Of a DNA stretch of 14,024 nucleotides, positions 1 through 7,700 are shown piece after piece (position 1 is the stretch's first letter; every line of letters begins with the position of its first letter). Below the pieces are notes generated by a model. It was not told the origin of the DNA and ran no database searches. It worked only from the letters and a program-made list of their open reading frames with translations. Position numbers and translations under genes: made by a program. Origin of the DNA: Clostridia bacterium (lineage in GTDB: Bacteria > Bacillota > Clostridia > Oscillospirales > Acutalibacteraceae); contig CAAEIM010000114.1 in assembly GCA_900755995.1 (NCBI GenBank), positions 1 to 14,024 of the forward strand. The letters run 5' to 3'.

Positions 1-975
1 ATCCAGTGCGAGCGCAAAAAGAATAATGCACATAAAGAAAATTTGAAAATTTAATAAAACAGTGGGAATTTTTCCATTATTATCAATCAAAGCTTCAAAA
101 ACAAACGCAGTGAAATCACTGCTCAGAATATTGTCCTTTGCAAGCCAGATAACAGTGAGTACCGCAGACAGAGCGTTTGTTACAATCGTAGCAATCATAA
201 CCTTTTTGTTCATCCTGCCCTCAATCAGCTTTACAGATTCTCTGATTATTCCGAGAATACCGAACAGCACGATTATATACCACGCTGAACGGATTACATC
301 TGTATCAAGAATCGGAATGACCGTGTGACTTTCTGTTCTGATTAAACAAATAATCTGCGGACAAATCAGAAAAACACTCATAAAGATTATTGAAAAGGCA
401 ATACCGACAATCGGATCGGATTTTGAAATTTTCTCACTTTGTACGGGAACGGGAGGAAGGCTGCCAAGATTGTCGGTGTTGTCAATTTTTATATTTTTAT
501 GATAAAAAACAGCAAAGAGAATTGTAACAAACGCAAAAGCAAATATAAGTGCAGACGGGAGCGTCGTAAATAGATTTATAAAATATTCTCTGAAAAATAA
601 TATAAAACTGTCAGCATATGACGATGCGTCACTGCCAAATGCGTCCGCAAGCGTCGAAAAAATCGTAGCAAGCGTAATTCCGATGCAAACACAGACAATC
701 ACAATTTTCATTACATATTTGTAGGTTGAATAGTATGGCGAGCCTATAAGGCATTTGTCGGAGTCCGGGTTATACTGCTCATAAAGCTCCTTAGGAGTAC
801 CTAACTCGGTCAGTACAACTCTGATGTCTTTTTCCGTTGGTGTTACTTCTCCGCAGCGTTCCGCTAGCATATCGTCAATTATGGTGCGCAGTTCCTGCGA
901 TACATCGGCTCTCATTTTTTCGGGAAGCCGCTTTGTTGCGGCATATATATATCTTTCAATAAGATCATTTGTCAT
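1..975 (-). CDS. HAAS-domain multi-spanning membrane protein (partial, C-terminus beyond window)
   Basis: The frame is open from the ATG at 975 to the window edge, giving 325 codons and no stop. The first 70 or so residues form a soluble, charged helical region (MTNDLIERYIYAATKRLP at the start, an SQELRTIIDDMLAE stretch at 26-39, then LTELGTPKELYEQYNP) that matches the HAAS/DUF1700-like domain found next to PadR regulators. Hydrophobic segments follow at about 88-108, 132-158, 189-212, 229-246, 260-280 and 305-323, so at least six membrane spans are expected. The start overlaps the end of padR by 11 bases and has an AGGAGG ribosome binding site at 985-990 inside padR, which indicates translational coupling. 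In this family the HAAS protein is co-transcribed with PadR and is thought to work with it; the substrate or signal is unknown. Domain assignment is by pattern recognition. Confidence 0.85.
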   Translation of the reverse strand, partial: MTNDLIERYIYAATKRLPEKMRADVSQELRTIIDDMLAERCGEVTPTEKDIRVVLTELGTPKELYEQYNPDSDKCLIGSPYYSTYKYVMKIVIVCVCIGITLATIFSTLADAFGSDASSYADSFILFFREYFINLFTTLPSALIFAFAFVTILFAVFYHKNIKIDNTDNLGSLPPVPVQSEKISKSDPIVGIAFSIIFMSVFLICPQIICLIRTESHTVIPILDTDVIRSAWYIIVLFGILGIIRESVKLIEGRMNKKVMIATIVTNALSAVLTVIWLAKDNILSSDFTAFVFEALIDNNGKIPTVLLNFQIFFMCIILFALALD

Positions 976-1318
976 TTGGATTTTCCTCCTCGGATAATAA
1001 ATTATCAACGTTCTGCGAAAATGCTTTCCATTCTTCGGTGGCTTTTCTGAGAACTATTAAGCCATCCTCGGTTATTTTGTAGTATTTTCTCGGCTTTGCC
1101 TCGCTTGTTTCCCATTCGCTTTTTAACAGACCTTGCCCTTCCAGACGGCGCATAAGGGGATAGAGTGTGTTTGCTTCAATTTGTATTGAGTGTTTTTGCA
1201 GTTCCTTTACAAGGTTGTAGCCGTACATCGGTTTTTGCAGAAGGTTAAGTACAAGCAGGATCAGAGTACCTCGCCTTAGCTCCTGCACAAGTCCCGAAAC
1301 AATATCATCGTGATTCAT
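965..1318 (-). CDS. PadR-family winged-helix transcriptional regulator
   Basis: The 117-residue protein is the normal length for the short PadR subfamily. Residues about 17-45 hold the typical LILLVLNLLQKPMYGYNLVKEL helices, then the recognition helix region (EANTLYPLMRRLEGQGLL) and a wing containing PRKYYKITEDG at about 76-86. The C-terminus is a short dimerisation helix. PadR proteins are usually repressors of their own operon and bind operators at the promoter. Here a promoter and a long-spaced inverted repeat lie 30-70 bases upstream, and the next gene, a HAAS membrane protein, overlaps the 3' end. Autoregulation of both genes is the natural inference. The upstream GGTGGTGAG just before the ATG at 1318 is a modest ribosome binding site. 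The ligand is not predictable. Confidence 0.93.
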   Translation of the reverse strand: MNHDDIVSGLVQELRRGTLILLVLNLLQKPMYGYNLVKELQKHSIQIEANTLYPLMRRLEGQGLLKSEWETSEAKPRKYYKITEDGLIVLRKATEEWKAFSQNVDNLLSEEENPNDK

Positions 1319-1346
1319 TTTCTCACCACCGTTGTAAATTCAATGT

Positions 1347-1383
1347 TATTGTGCGATATAATTATACTGCGTGGTACACAATA
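1347..1383. promoter_or_regulatory. Inverted repeat around the padR promoter, candidate PadR operator
   Basis: TATTGTG at 1347-1353 is matched by its reverse complement CACAATA at 1377-1383, with a 23-base spacer. The arms lie on either side of the -10 box, one in the promoter spacer and one around the predicted start point, where a repressor would block transcription. The repeat is read directly; binding by the adjacent PadR is inferred. Confidence 0.45.
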
Positions 1384-1389
1384 TATCAA
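1361..1389 (-). promoter_or_regulatory. Sigma-A type promoter of the padR-HAAS operon
   Basis: On the minus strand TTGATA (1384-1389) is followed, after exactly 17 bases, by a perfect TATAAT (1361-1366). Transcription would begin near 1354, about 35 bases before the padR ATG. Confidence 0.8.
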
Positions 1390-1390
1390 G

Positions 1391-1436
1391 AGCAAAAATA
1401 AAAAAGCTGCAAAATCGGATTTGATTTTACAGCTTT
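1391..1436 (-). terminator. Rho-independent terminator after argS
   Basis: The arms at 1423-1436 and 1403-1416 form a 14-bp stem (AAAGCTGTAAAATC pairing with GATTTTGCAGCTTT, one U-G pair on the minus-strand RNA) with a six-base loop. It is followed on the minus strand by a T-rich run (TTTTTATTTTT). It lies 39 bases after the argS stop and ends the murI-DUF1934-argS unit before the padR promoter. Confidence 0.88.
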
Positions 1437-1474
1437 CAGCAGTTTAAGCACGTATTTATAAGTGTTTACCCGTA

Positions 1475-3211
1475 TTACATACTCTCCGGGCAGGAGATGT
1501 TGAACATTGTCAGGACATTTTTAATAACAACCTTTACGCTTTCGCAGAGTGCAAGTCTTGCCTGAGTGAGAGCTTCGTTGTCGCCCTTAACACGGCAGGA
1601 ATTGTAGAATTTATGGAAAAGCGTTGCGAGCTGTGTTACATAGCGGGTGATTTTGGTTGGGTCGTAGTCCTTTGCGGCACTTTCAATCTCATTTGTGTAG
1701 GCGGCAAGCTGATGAATAAGCTCCTTTTCCTCGGGAGCGGTTAAAAGCGCAAGCTCCTCATTTGTGCATTTGCGGGGAACTATGCCGTCCTTTGCAAGTG
1801 CCTTGATAATGCTGCAAATTCTTGCGTGTGCATACTGAACATAGTAAACGGGATTCTGATTGTCCTGAGCAACTGCAAGGTCGAGGTCAAAGTCCATCTG
1901 AGTGTTAGCCTCACGGGTGTTGAACAAAAATCTTGCGCTGTCAACAGGCACTTCCTCAAGCAAATCTCCGAGCTGAATTGCCTTGCCCGTACGCTTGCTC
2001 ATTCTCACGATTTCGCCGTTTTTCACAAGCTTTACAAGCTGCATAAGTACAACGTTTAATTTGTCGCCGTCATAGCCGATAGCGTCCATTGCGCCCTTCA
2101 TACGCATTACATGACCGTGGTGGTCTGCGCCCCAGATGTCAATGAGAGTGGTGTAGCCTCTGTCAAACTTGTTTTTATGGTAAGCAATGTCAGCGGTAAA
2201 GTAGGTGGGGTTGCCGTTCTGGCGGATAAGCACATCGTCCTTAAGCTCGAGGTTGTCTATATATTTTTGGGTCTTGCCCTGCTTTAAGAGCTTTTCGGTA
2301 AGCACCTGCTTATTCTTGTACCACACTGCGCCGTCCTGCTCATAGGTCAGTCCCTTTTCGGTAAGCGTATCAACCACAGCCTTTACAGCGCCGCTCTTGT
2401 GAAGCTCGCTTTCAAAGAACCACTTGTCATAGGTGATGTTGTACTTAGCCATATCGCTCTGCATTTTACTGATGTTCTTTGGAAGTGCAAAGTCAACGAG
2501 AGCCTTTTTGCGAACCTCTGACGATACTTCCAAAAGGCTGTCACCGTTAATGTCTGCATATTCCTGAGCAAGCTCGGTGATGTCTGCACCCTGATATCCG
2601 TCCTCAGGGAATACAATTTCATCGCCCTTGAAAATCTGGAGATAACGAGCCTCAAGAGAACAACCAAATTTTTCAATCTGATTTCCTGCATCATTTACAT
2701 AGAACTCACGCCATACATTGTAGCCTGCCTTATCGAGTACAGCGGCAAGACAGTCGCCGAGTGCGCCGCCTCTTGCGTTGCCCATATGCATAGGGCCTGT
2801 CGGGTTGGCTGAAACGAACTCAACCATAACCTTTTCGCCCTTGCCAAAATCAGAACAGCCGTAGGCTTCGGGATTTTCAAGAATACAGTTTACAACAGCT
2901 GAGTAAAATTCTGAGCCGAGGAAAAAGTTGATAAATCCGGGGCCTGCGGTTTCAAAACGCTCGCACATTGTGCCCTCAAGGTCAAGGTGAGCGGTGATTG
3001 CCTGTGCAATTTTAAACGGAGGCATACGGAAAGCCTTTGCGCCTGCCATTGCTGCATTTGTAGCAAAATCACCGTGGGTTCTGTCAGCAGGAGTTTCAAT
3101 AATAAAGTCGGGCAAGTCTGCCTTTGGAAGCTCGCCCTCAGAAACAGCCTTTTCTATAGCGGCATTAATTGCAAGTCTGAGCTTGCCTACTGCGTCAGCA
3201 TAAATGTTCAT
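1475..3211 (-). CDS. argS: Arginine-tRNA ligase (arginyl-tRNA synthetase)
   Basis: This cytoplasmic class I synthetase charges tRNA-Arg with arginine. The 578-residue length fits the bacterial family. An N-terminal Arg_tRNA_synt_N (additional) domain carries THGDFATNAA at about 45-54. The catalytic core has SANPTGPMHMGN (about 134-145, the HIGH-like signature) and RMSKRTGK (403-410, the KMSKS-equivalent loop, in which MSKRTG is a known ArgS variant). The IWGADHHGHVMR segment near 359-370 is also characteristic. The C-terminal DALR anticodon-binding domain begins near NPVYYVQYAHARI. The frame extends upstream to 3238, but the ATG at 3211 is preferred because AAAGGGG lies nine bases before it and the protein then starts with the usual MNIYADAVGKL. 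It overlaps the end of the DUF1934 gene by 17 bases, so the two are translationally linked. Confidence 0.97.
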   Translation of the reverse strand: MNIYADAVGKLRLAINAAIEKAVSEGELPKADLPDFIIETPADRTHGDFATNAAMAGAKAFRMPPFKIAQAITAHLDLEGTMCERFETAGPGFINFFLGSEFYSAVVNCILENPEAYGCSDFGKGEKVMVEFVSANPTGPMHMGNARGGALGDCLAAVLDKAGYNVWREFYVNDAGNQIEKFGCSLEARYLQIFKGDEIVFPEDGYQGADITELAQEYADINGDSLLEVSSEVRKKALVDFALPKNISKMQSDMAKYNITYDKWFFESELHKSGAVKAVVDTLTEKGLTYEQDGAVWYKNKQVLTEKLLKQGKTQKYIDNLELKDDVLIRQNGNPTYFTADIAYHKNKFDRGYTTLIDIWGADHHGHVMRMKGAMDAIGYDGDKLNVVLMQLVKLVKNGEIVRMSKRTGKAIQLGDLLEEVPVDSARFLFNTREANTQMDFDLDLAVAQDNQNPVYYVQYAHARICSIIKALAKDGIVPRKCTNEELALLTAPEEKELIHQLAAYTNEIESAAKDYDPTKITRYVTQLATLFHKFYNSCRVKGDNEALTQARLALCESVKVVIKNVLTMFNISCPESM

Positions 3212-3656
3212 TGTTCTCTGCCCCTTTCTTTTTTTCAATATCTATTTTAAATCTGTTTTCGCTCACAAGGTCGGAGTTGAAGTCAAGAGTATAGACTACC
3301 TCAAGTGAGCCGCCGTTTTCGTTTAGATTGTTATTGAGAGTTTTTGTAAAAACGCCTATCGAAAGTGTGCCTGCAACGGTTTGGTACATACACTGGTGTC
3401 TTTTGCCCTTTTCAAGCAAAAGCTGAGAGCTTGTTTCGCCCCTGCGTGTAATTGTCACCTTTTCGTTTTCAACCCTTATGACGTTGTTAAAAAACTTGTC
3501 CGGCAAATTCTCCTGATATTCCTTGTAGAATATAAGCTGATGGTCGTTTTTCACCATATATTTGCCCTCGGTCAGCACCTCAATGCGGTCGTCCTGATTA
3601 TCAACCTTTTGCTCGCCGACAATCGAAATCATATACGGATTCTTGTCCTTGTTCAT
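3195..3656 (-). CDS. DUF1934 (YwiB-like) beta-barrel protein
   Basis: The 153-residue protein matches the DUF1934 family, whose B. subtilis member YwiB is a small lipocalin-like beta-barrel also located near argS. The visible family pattern is the N-terminal PYMISIVGEQ strand, then RIEVLTEGKY, the ENEKVTITRRGE segment, and a C-terminal SLEVVYTLDFNSD strand pair. There is no signal peptide or membrane segment, so it is cytoplasmic. Its biochemical role is unknown. The start at 3656 is chosen over an in-frame ATG at 3686 because GGGGGAA (about 3662-3667) is well spaced from it; the longer start would lie inside murI. It sits 16 bases after murI and overlaps argS, so it is the middle gene of a three-gene operon. 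Confidence 0.88.
   Translation of the reverse strand: MNKDKNPYMISIVGEQKVDNQDDRIEVLTEGKYMVKNDHQLIFYKEYQENLPDKFFNNVIRVENEKVTITRRGETSSQLLLEKGKRHQCMYQTVAGTLSIGVFTKTLNNNLNENGGSLEVVYTLDFNSDLVSENRFKIDIEKKKGAENNEHLC
3221..3227 (-). promoter_or_regulatory. argS ribosome binding site (decides the start)
   Basis: AAAGGGG on the minus strand stands nine bases before the ATG at 3211. It would lie inside the coding region if the upstream in-frame start at 3238 were used, so it supports the shorter protein. Confidence 0.7.
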
Positions 3657-3672
3657 AATATTCCCCCGAAAA

Positions 3673-4491
3673 TCAGTATTTTTCAATGTTTATCTGAGTT
3701 ACGGTATGCTCCATATCTCTGCCGAGGAAAAGTCCTGCCACGCTTTCAAAATCGCCCGGAGTGTCGCTGACATAAAACGAAGGAACGCCTGCCTCTGTAC
3801 TTTGATTGAGCAGGTTGTTTTCGCTGAGCACCTTTTGTGCATAAACTGCGGTTTCGTAGCCGGAGTCAATAAGCTCAACACTGCTTCCGATAACGCTTGT
3901 TATAGCCTCTGCAAGCAGCGGATAGTGAGTACAGCCGAGAATCAGTGTGTCAATATCATTTTCAACAAGCTCGGTAAGATAACGCTTTATTGTAAGCCTT
4001 ACTATCTGGTCGTCCTTGCGGATAAGTCCGTTTTCAACAAGCGGAACAAACAGAGGACAAGCCTGCTCAAATACCTTGAACTCAGGGTTGAGCTTTTCAA
4101 GTCGGGTTTTGTAGCTGTGGCTGTTTATTGTGGCTGATGTACCTATAACGCCGATTCTGCCACTTTTTGTCTTGTGAGCGGCGGCAAAGGCGGTGGGATT
4201 TACAACCCCCGTATATGGCACGGGAAGCTCTGCTTCAAGCCTTTTTCCTGCAACCGAGCTTACTGTTCCGCAGGCGGCAACAATCATTTTTACATTATTT
4301 TCAAGAAGAAATCGGGTATCCTGAAAAGCGTATTTAGTAATGGTGTCACGGCTGCGGTTGCCGTAGGGCACTCTGCCCGTGTCGCCAAAGTAAACTATAT
4401 TTTCATTAGGAAGAATATGCAGAAATTCCTTTACTGCACTCAGTCCTCCAAGCCCAGAGTCAAATACTCCTATGGCGTTTGCTGAAGACAT
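3673..4491 (-). CDS. murI: Glutamate racemase
   Basis: MurI interconverts L- and D-glutamate and so supplies D-Glu for peptidoglycan precursors in the cytoplasm. The 272-residue length is standard. Family motifs are GVFDSGLGGLSAVKEF (8-23, with D11 and S12), VYFGDTGRVPYGNRS (33-47), the first catalytic-cysteine loop VAACGTVSS (71-79, C74) and the second ILGCTHYPLL (184-193, C187 and H189). The first loop reads Cys-Gly-Thr where the usual motif is Cys-Asn-Thr, a two-base difference from an Asn codon, so a simple sequencing error is unlikely. Both cysteines and the His are present, and activity is expected. An AGAAGGG ribosome binding site precedes the ATG at 4491, and a promoter lies just upstream. 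It is the first gene of the operon with the DUF1934 gene and argS. Confidence 0.95.
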   Translation of the reverse strand: MSSANAIGVFDSGLGGLSAVKEFLHILPNENIVYFGDTGRVPYGNRSRDTITKYAFQDTRFLLENNVKMIVAACGTVSSVAGKRLEAELPVPYTGVVNPTAFAAAHKTKSGRIGVIGTSATINSHSYKTRLEKLNPEFKVFEQACPLFVPLVENGLIRKDDQIVRLTIKRYLTELVENDIDTLILGCTHYPLLAEAITSVIGSSVELIDSGYETAVYAQKVLSENNLLNQSTEAGVPSFYVSDTPGDFESVAGLFLGRDMEHTVTQINIEKY

Positions 4492-4534
4492 ATTAAACCC
4501 TTCTTTTCAAAATTGCATAAAATCATACTTCTTA

Positions 4535-4563
4535 ATAATACCATATAAAGGCAGTGGTTTCAA
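4535..4563 (-). promoter_or_regulatory. Sigma-A type promoter of the murI-DUF1934-argS operon
   Basis: On the minus strand TTGAAA (4558-4563), a 17-base spacer and TATTAT (4535-4540) lie about 45 bases before the murI ATG. The predicted leader is under 40 bases, which leaves no room for a T-box or other riboswitch ahead of the operon. Confidence 0.7.
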
Positions 4564-4656
4564 GTAAAAAAACCAAAAATACAGGACTTTTGCGTTTGCA
4601 GCGTTTGCTTATTCGGATTTATTTTGCCGGCATTTTTTTCAGCATTATTTATTTAT

Positions 4657-4696
4657 ATAAAAAAACAAGCGACAGCTTTATCTGCCGCCGCTTGTT
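4657..4696 (-). terminator. Rho-independent terminator after the RCC1-dockerin gene
   Basis: AACAAGCG (4689-4696 read on the minus strand) pairs with CGCTTGTT (4664-4671). CAG/CTG pairing continues inside the stem, and a run of seven T follows at 4659-4665. It lies 43 bases after the stop of the large secreted protein. The remaining intergenic bases up to the murI promoter (about 4697-4534 excluded of genes) show no convincing gene on either strand. Confidence 0.88.
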
Positions 4697-4738
4697 ATGT
4701 TTTGCTGTTTATTTTTGGATTAAAAAAGTTCCTTTCTG

Positions 4739-7700
4739 TCAGACTAATTGCGAATACTCTGCAAGGTATATCTGAATTATCGTTGCATCGTCTATTGCAA
4801 TCATTCCGTCACCGTTTACATCTGCAATAATCTCCTGCTCATCGTTAAAACTTATCATATGTGCAAGATATCTTTGTAGCTGGGTTACATCCTGAATATC
4901 TGACTGACCGTCAAGGTTTACATCGCCGAATTTATCAGGAACAATAACAGTGTAGTTAAAATCAATTTCTCCTGTGTACAAGCCTCTGCCGTTGATTGTT
5001 AGTATGTAGCTTCCTGCATCTTTTGCAAAATAATCTCCGCTGAGGTCGTAGTCCTCACCATCGGTAAGGGTTTTGCCGTTAAGAGTTACAACAGGCTTTA
5101 CATATTGGGTTTGTCCGTTGTAATTAAGGTTGTCCATAGTAACAGTAGCTGTTGACAAATCAATCTGTTTAAGTGGTACAACAAAGTTTACCGCCTTGTC
5201 ACAGCTTTCGTCAGGCTTGTAGGTAATGCTGAGATTTCCGTTTTTATCGGCTGTAGCCTGAGTTATGTAAAGCAGATTTACAGAGCCGAACGGATTCTCT
5301 GCATCTTTTGTTTTCATTGAGTAGAAGTTGTAAGCTTCATTTGGCTGTAAGTTGGTAAATGTTTCGGTTTTGCAGTCACCACTTGCGGAAACAGTTTCAA
5401 GCAATTTTTCGTTGGCTGATGGGATTGTAATTTTTGTCGGGGTGTTTCTGTCGGTTCTTGTTCCGTCACCGAGCCGTCCGTTGAAATTCATTCCCCACAT
5501 ATACAAGTTGCCTTTTTCTGTTATTGCTCCGCTGTGCGAATCTCCAAGACTTACAGATTTTACATTGTTCATTATTTTTGTCGGGGTATATCTGTCGGTT
5601 GTTGTTCCGTCACCGAGCAGTCCGTACCAGTTACTTCCCCACATATACAAATCGCCGTTCTCGGTTATTGCTCCACTATGCAGATCTCCAAGACTTACAG
5701 ATTTTACATTGTTCATTATCTCTGTTGGGGTATATCTCCATATTCTTGTTCCGTCACCGAGTTCTCCGCAACTATTTTCTCCCCACATATACAAGTCACC
5801 GCCTTCGGTTATTGCTGCACTGTGAATCCAACCAAGACTTACGGTTTTTACATTGCTCATTATCTTTGTCGGGGTATAAATGTCATCTGTTGTTCCGTCA
5901 CCGAGCTCTCCTTCTTCGTTATCTCCCCACATATACAAGTCGCCGTTTTCGGTTATTGCTCCACTGTGATAGCCTCCAAGACTCACCGCCTTTACATGAC
6001 TCATTATCTTTGTTGGGGTATATCTGTTATCTGTTGTTCCGTCACCAATCTTTCCGTATTCATTATCTCCCCACATATACAAGTCGCCGTTTTCCGTTAT
6101 TGCTGCACTGTGATGATGTCCAAGGCTTACAGCCTTTACATTGCTCATTATCTTTGTTGGGGTATATCTGTCGGTTGTTGTTCCGTCACCGAGCTGTCCG
6201 TAATAGTTGTCCCCCCATGTATACAAATCACCGCTTTCCGTTATTGCCGCACTGTGATCGTAACCAAGACCTACAGCTTTTACATTGCTCATTATCTTTG
6301 TCGGGGTAAGTCTTTGGGTTGATGCTCCATTGCCGAGCTGCCCGTGTCCATTATATCCCCACATATACAAATCACCGTTTTCGGTTATTGCTCCACTGTG
6401 CGAATTTCCAAGGCTTATCCGGTTAACATTTCCGATTTCCTGATTAAAATCTTCTATAATTCTGAAATCTGTCAGTTTTTCAGAAAGTTTCAAAGTAATG
6501 CTCTTTGAATAATCTGCTATTGTAATAGATTTCTTAGCGTCACCTGCTCCGGCTTTTGACGCAGTAATATTGTATTGACCGGCATTCAGATATAGCTCTG
6601 CCACACCGTCGTCATTTGTGGTATAATCATTGTTTACAGTTGCTCCACTTACGGGGTCTCCTTTACTGTCCTTGACTGTTACTGTTACCTTATATTTTTG
6701 ATGAGGACAGGTGGTAAAAGCAAACTCGTTAAAATCAAAGGAATAGTAAAAATCGCAAAGCTTGATTTTGCTTTCTAAAAAAGTTTTTTTATATTTTAAT
6801 TTATCCATTTTCAGAAAACATACATCACCTGATAATGAAAATTTTGCGGAAATTGTACCGGCAACGCATTTTTTGCAATCGTGTTTAACAGACGGAGTTA
6901 ATTTATAGTCGTCACTGTTGTATATACTTAATGAAGCTTTAATCTCAGCTCCTGCCTTTGCCTCTAAACCAATAGTTGCAATACTTCCAACAATGCCTAC
7001 TCTTGGTTCCATCGACAAACCAACGAAAAACGTTCCTTCAACTTTAAGTTCGGTTTTAAAGCTCGGTGTTTTGGATATGTTTTCAATTCCGGTATCACCT
7101 GTGGCTCGTATTCCTATCGAACCCTTTAAGGTTCCGCTTAACTCAACTTTGACATTACCCTCAAATACTATTGAAGGAGTGAGTTCAATATATAGTCCCG
7201 GTACAGGTGAAATTGCAATCGAAGCAAGCCTGATTTTTGCATCAATTATATCTACTTTAACAGCAACGCTGATCTTTACCGAATAATCTATCGAAAATTC
7301 AACATACTGATATTGCAGAGTAACATAAACCTTAGTTTTAGCTTCAACCTTTAAATCAATTCCACCTTCAACCAAGCTCTTGATTTTTAAAGAAATTGAC
7401 TTACTCATACTTCCTTCAATACTCGCTCCGACCGAGCTTAAGCCTTCTGGGTCTGATTCTTCATTCATTCCCTCATATGTAACGCCCTCGTCGCAGGTTG
7501 AGGGGTCAACCTCGGCATTTGACAAATCGGCATTTTCATCAATTTTTACATAGTCAAAAACCTCGTCAAGCTCCACCTCATCGCCGTAGATGGTAGCAGT
7601 TGTGCCGCTTACGCTTATGCTCTTTACCTTTACAATGAGAAGTTCATCATCGCCGTAGTTGTAGGAAAAAATGTCGCCCGCTTTAAGTGAGGTTATAGAG

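Noticed and set aside
62..328. Rightward open frame of 88 codons
   Set aside because: It is the complement of the HAAS membrane protein; hydrophobicity there is an antisense by-product.
3381..4137. Rightward frames opposite DUF1934 and murI
   Set aside because: Both minus-strand genes are family members with intact motifs; the opposite frames show no recognisable domains or start signals.
4564..4656. Possible small rightward peptide between murI and the RCC1-dockerin terminator
   Set aside because: No ribosome binding site and no recognisable sequence; AT-rich intergenic DNA.
5524..6322. Two overlapping rightward open frames of about 260 codons across the RCC1 repeats
   Set aside because: They exist only because the 144-bp repeats are a multiple of three with no stops in those frames; the peptides are low-quality periodic translations, lack ribosome binding sites and lie opposite a well-supported gene.
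5426..6433. Diversity-generating retroelement targeting the RCC1 loops
   Set aside because: No reverse transcriptase or template repeat is in the window, and substitutions are not limited to adenine positions.
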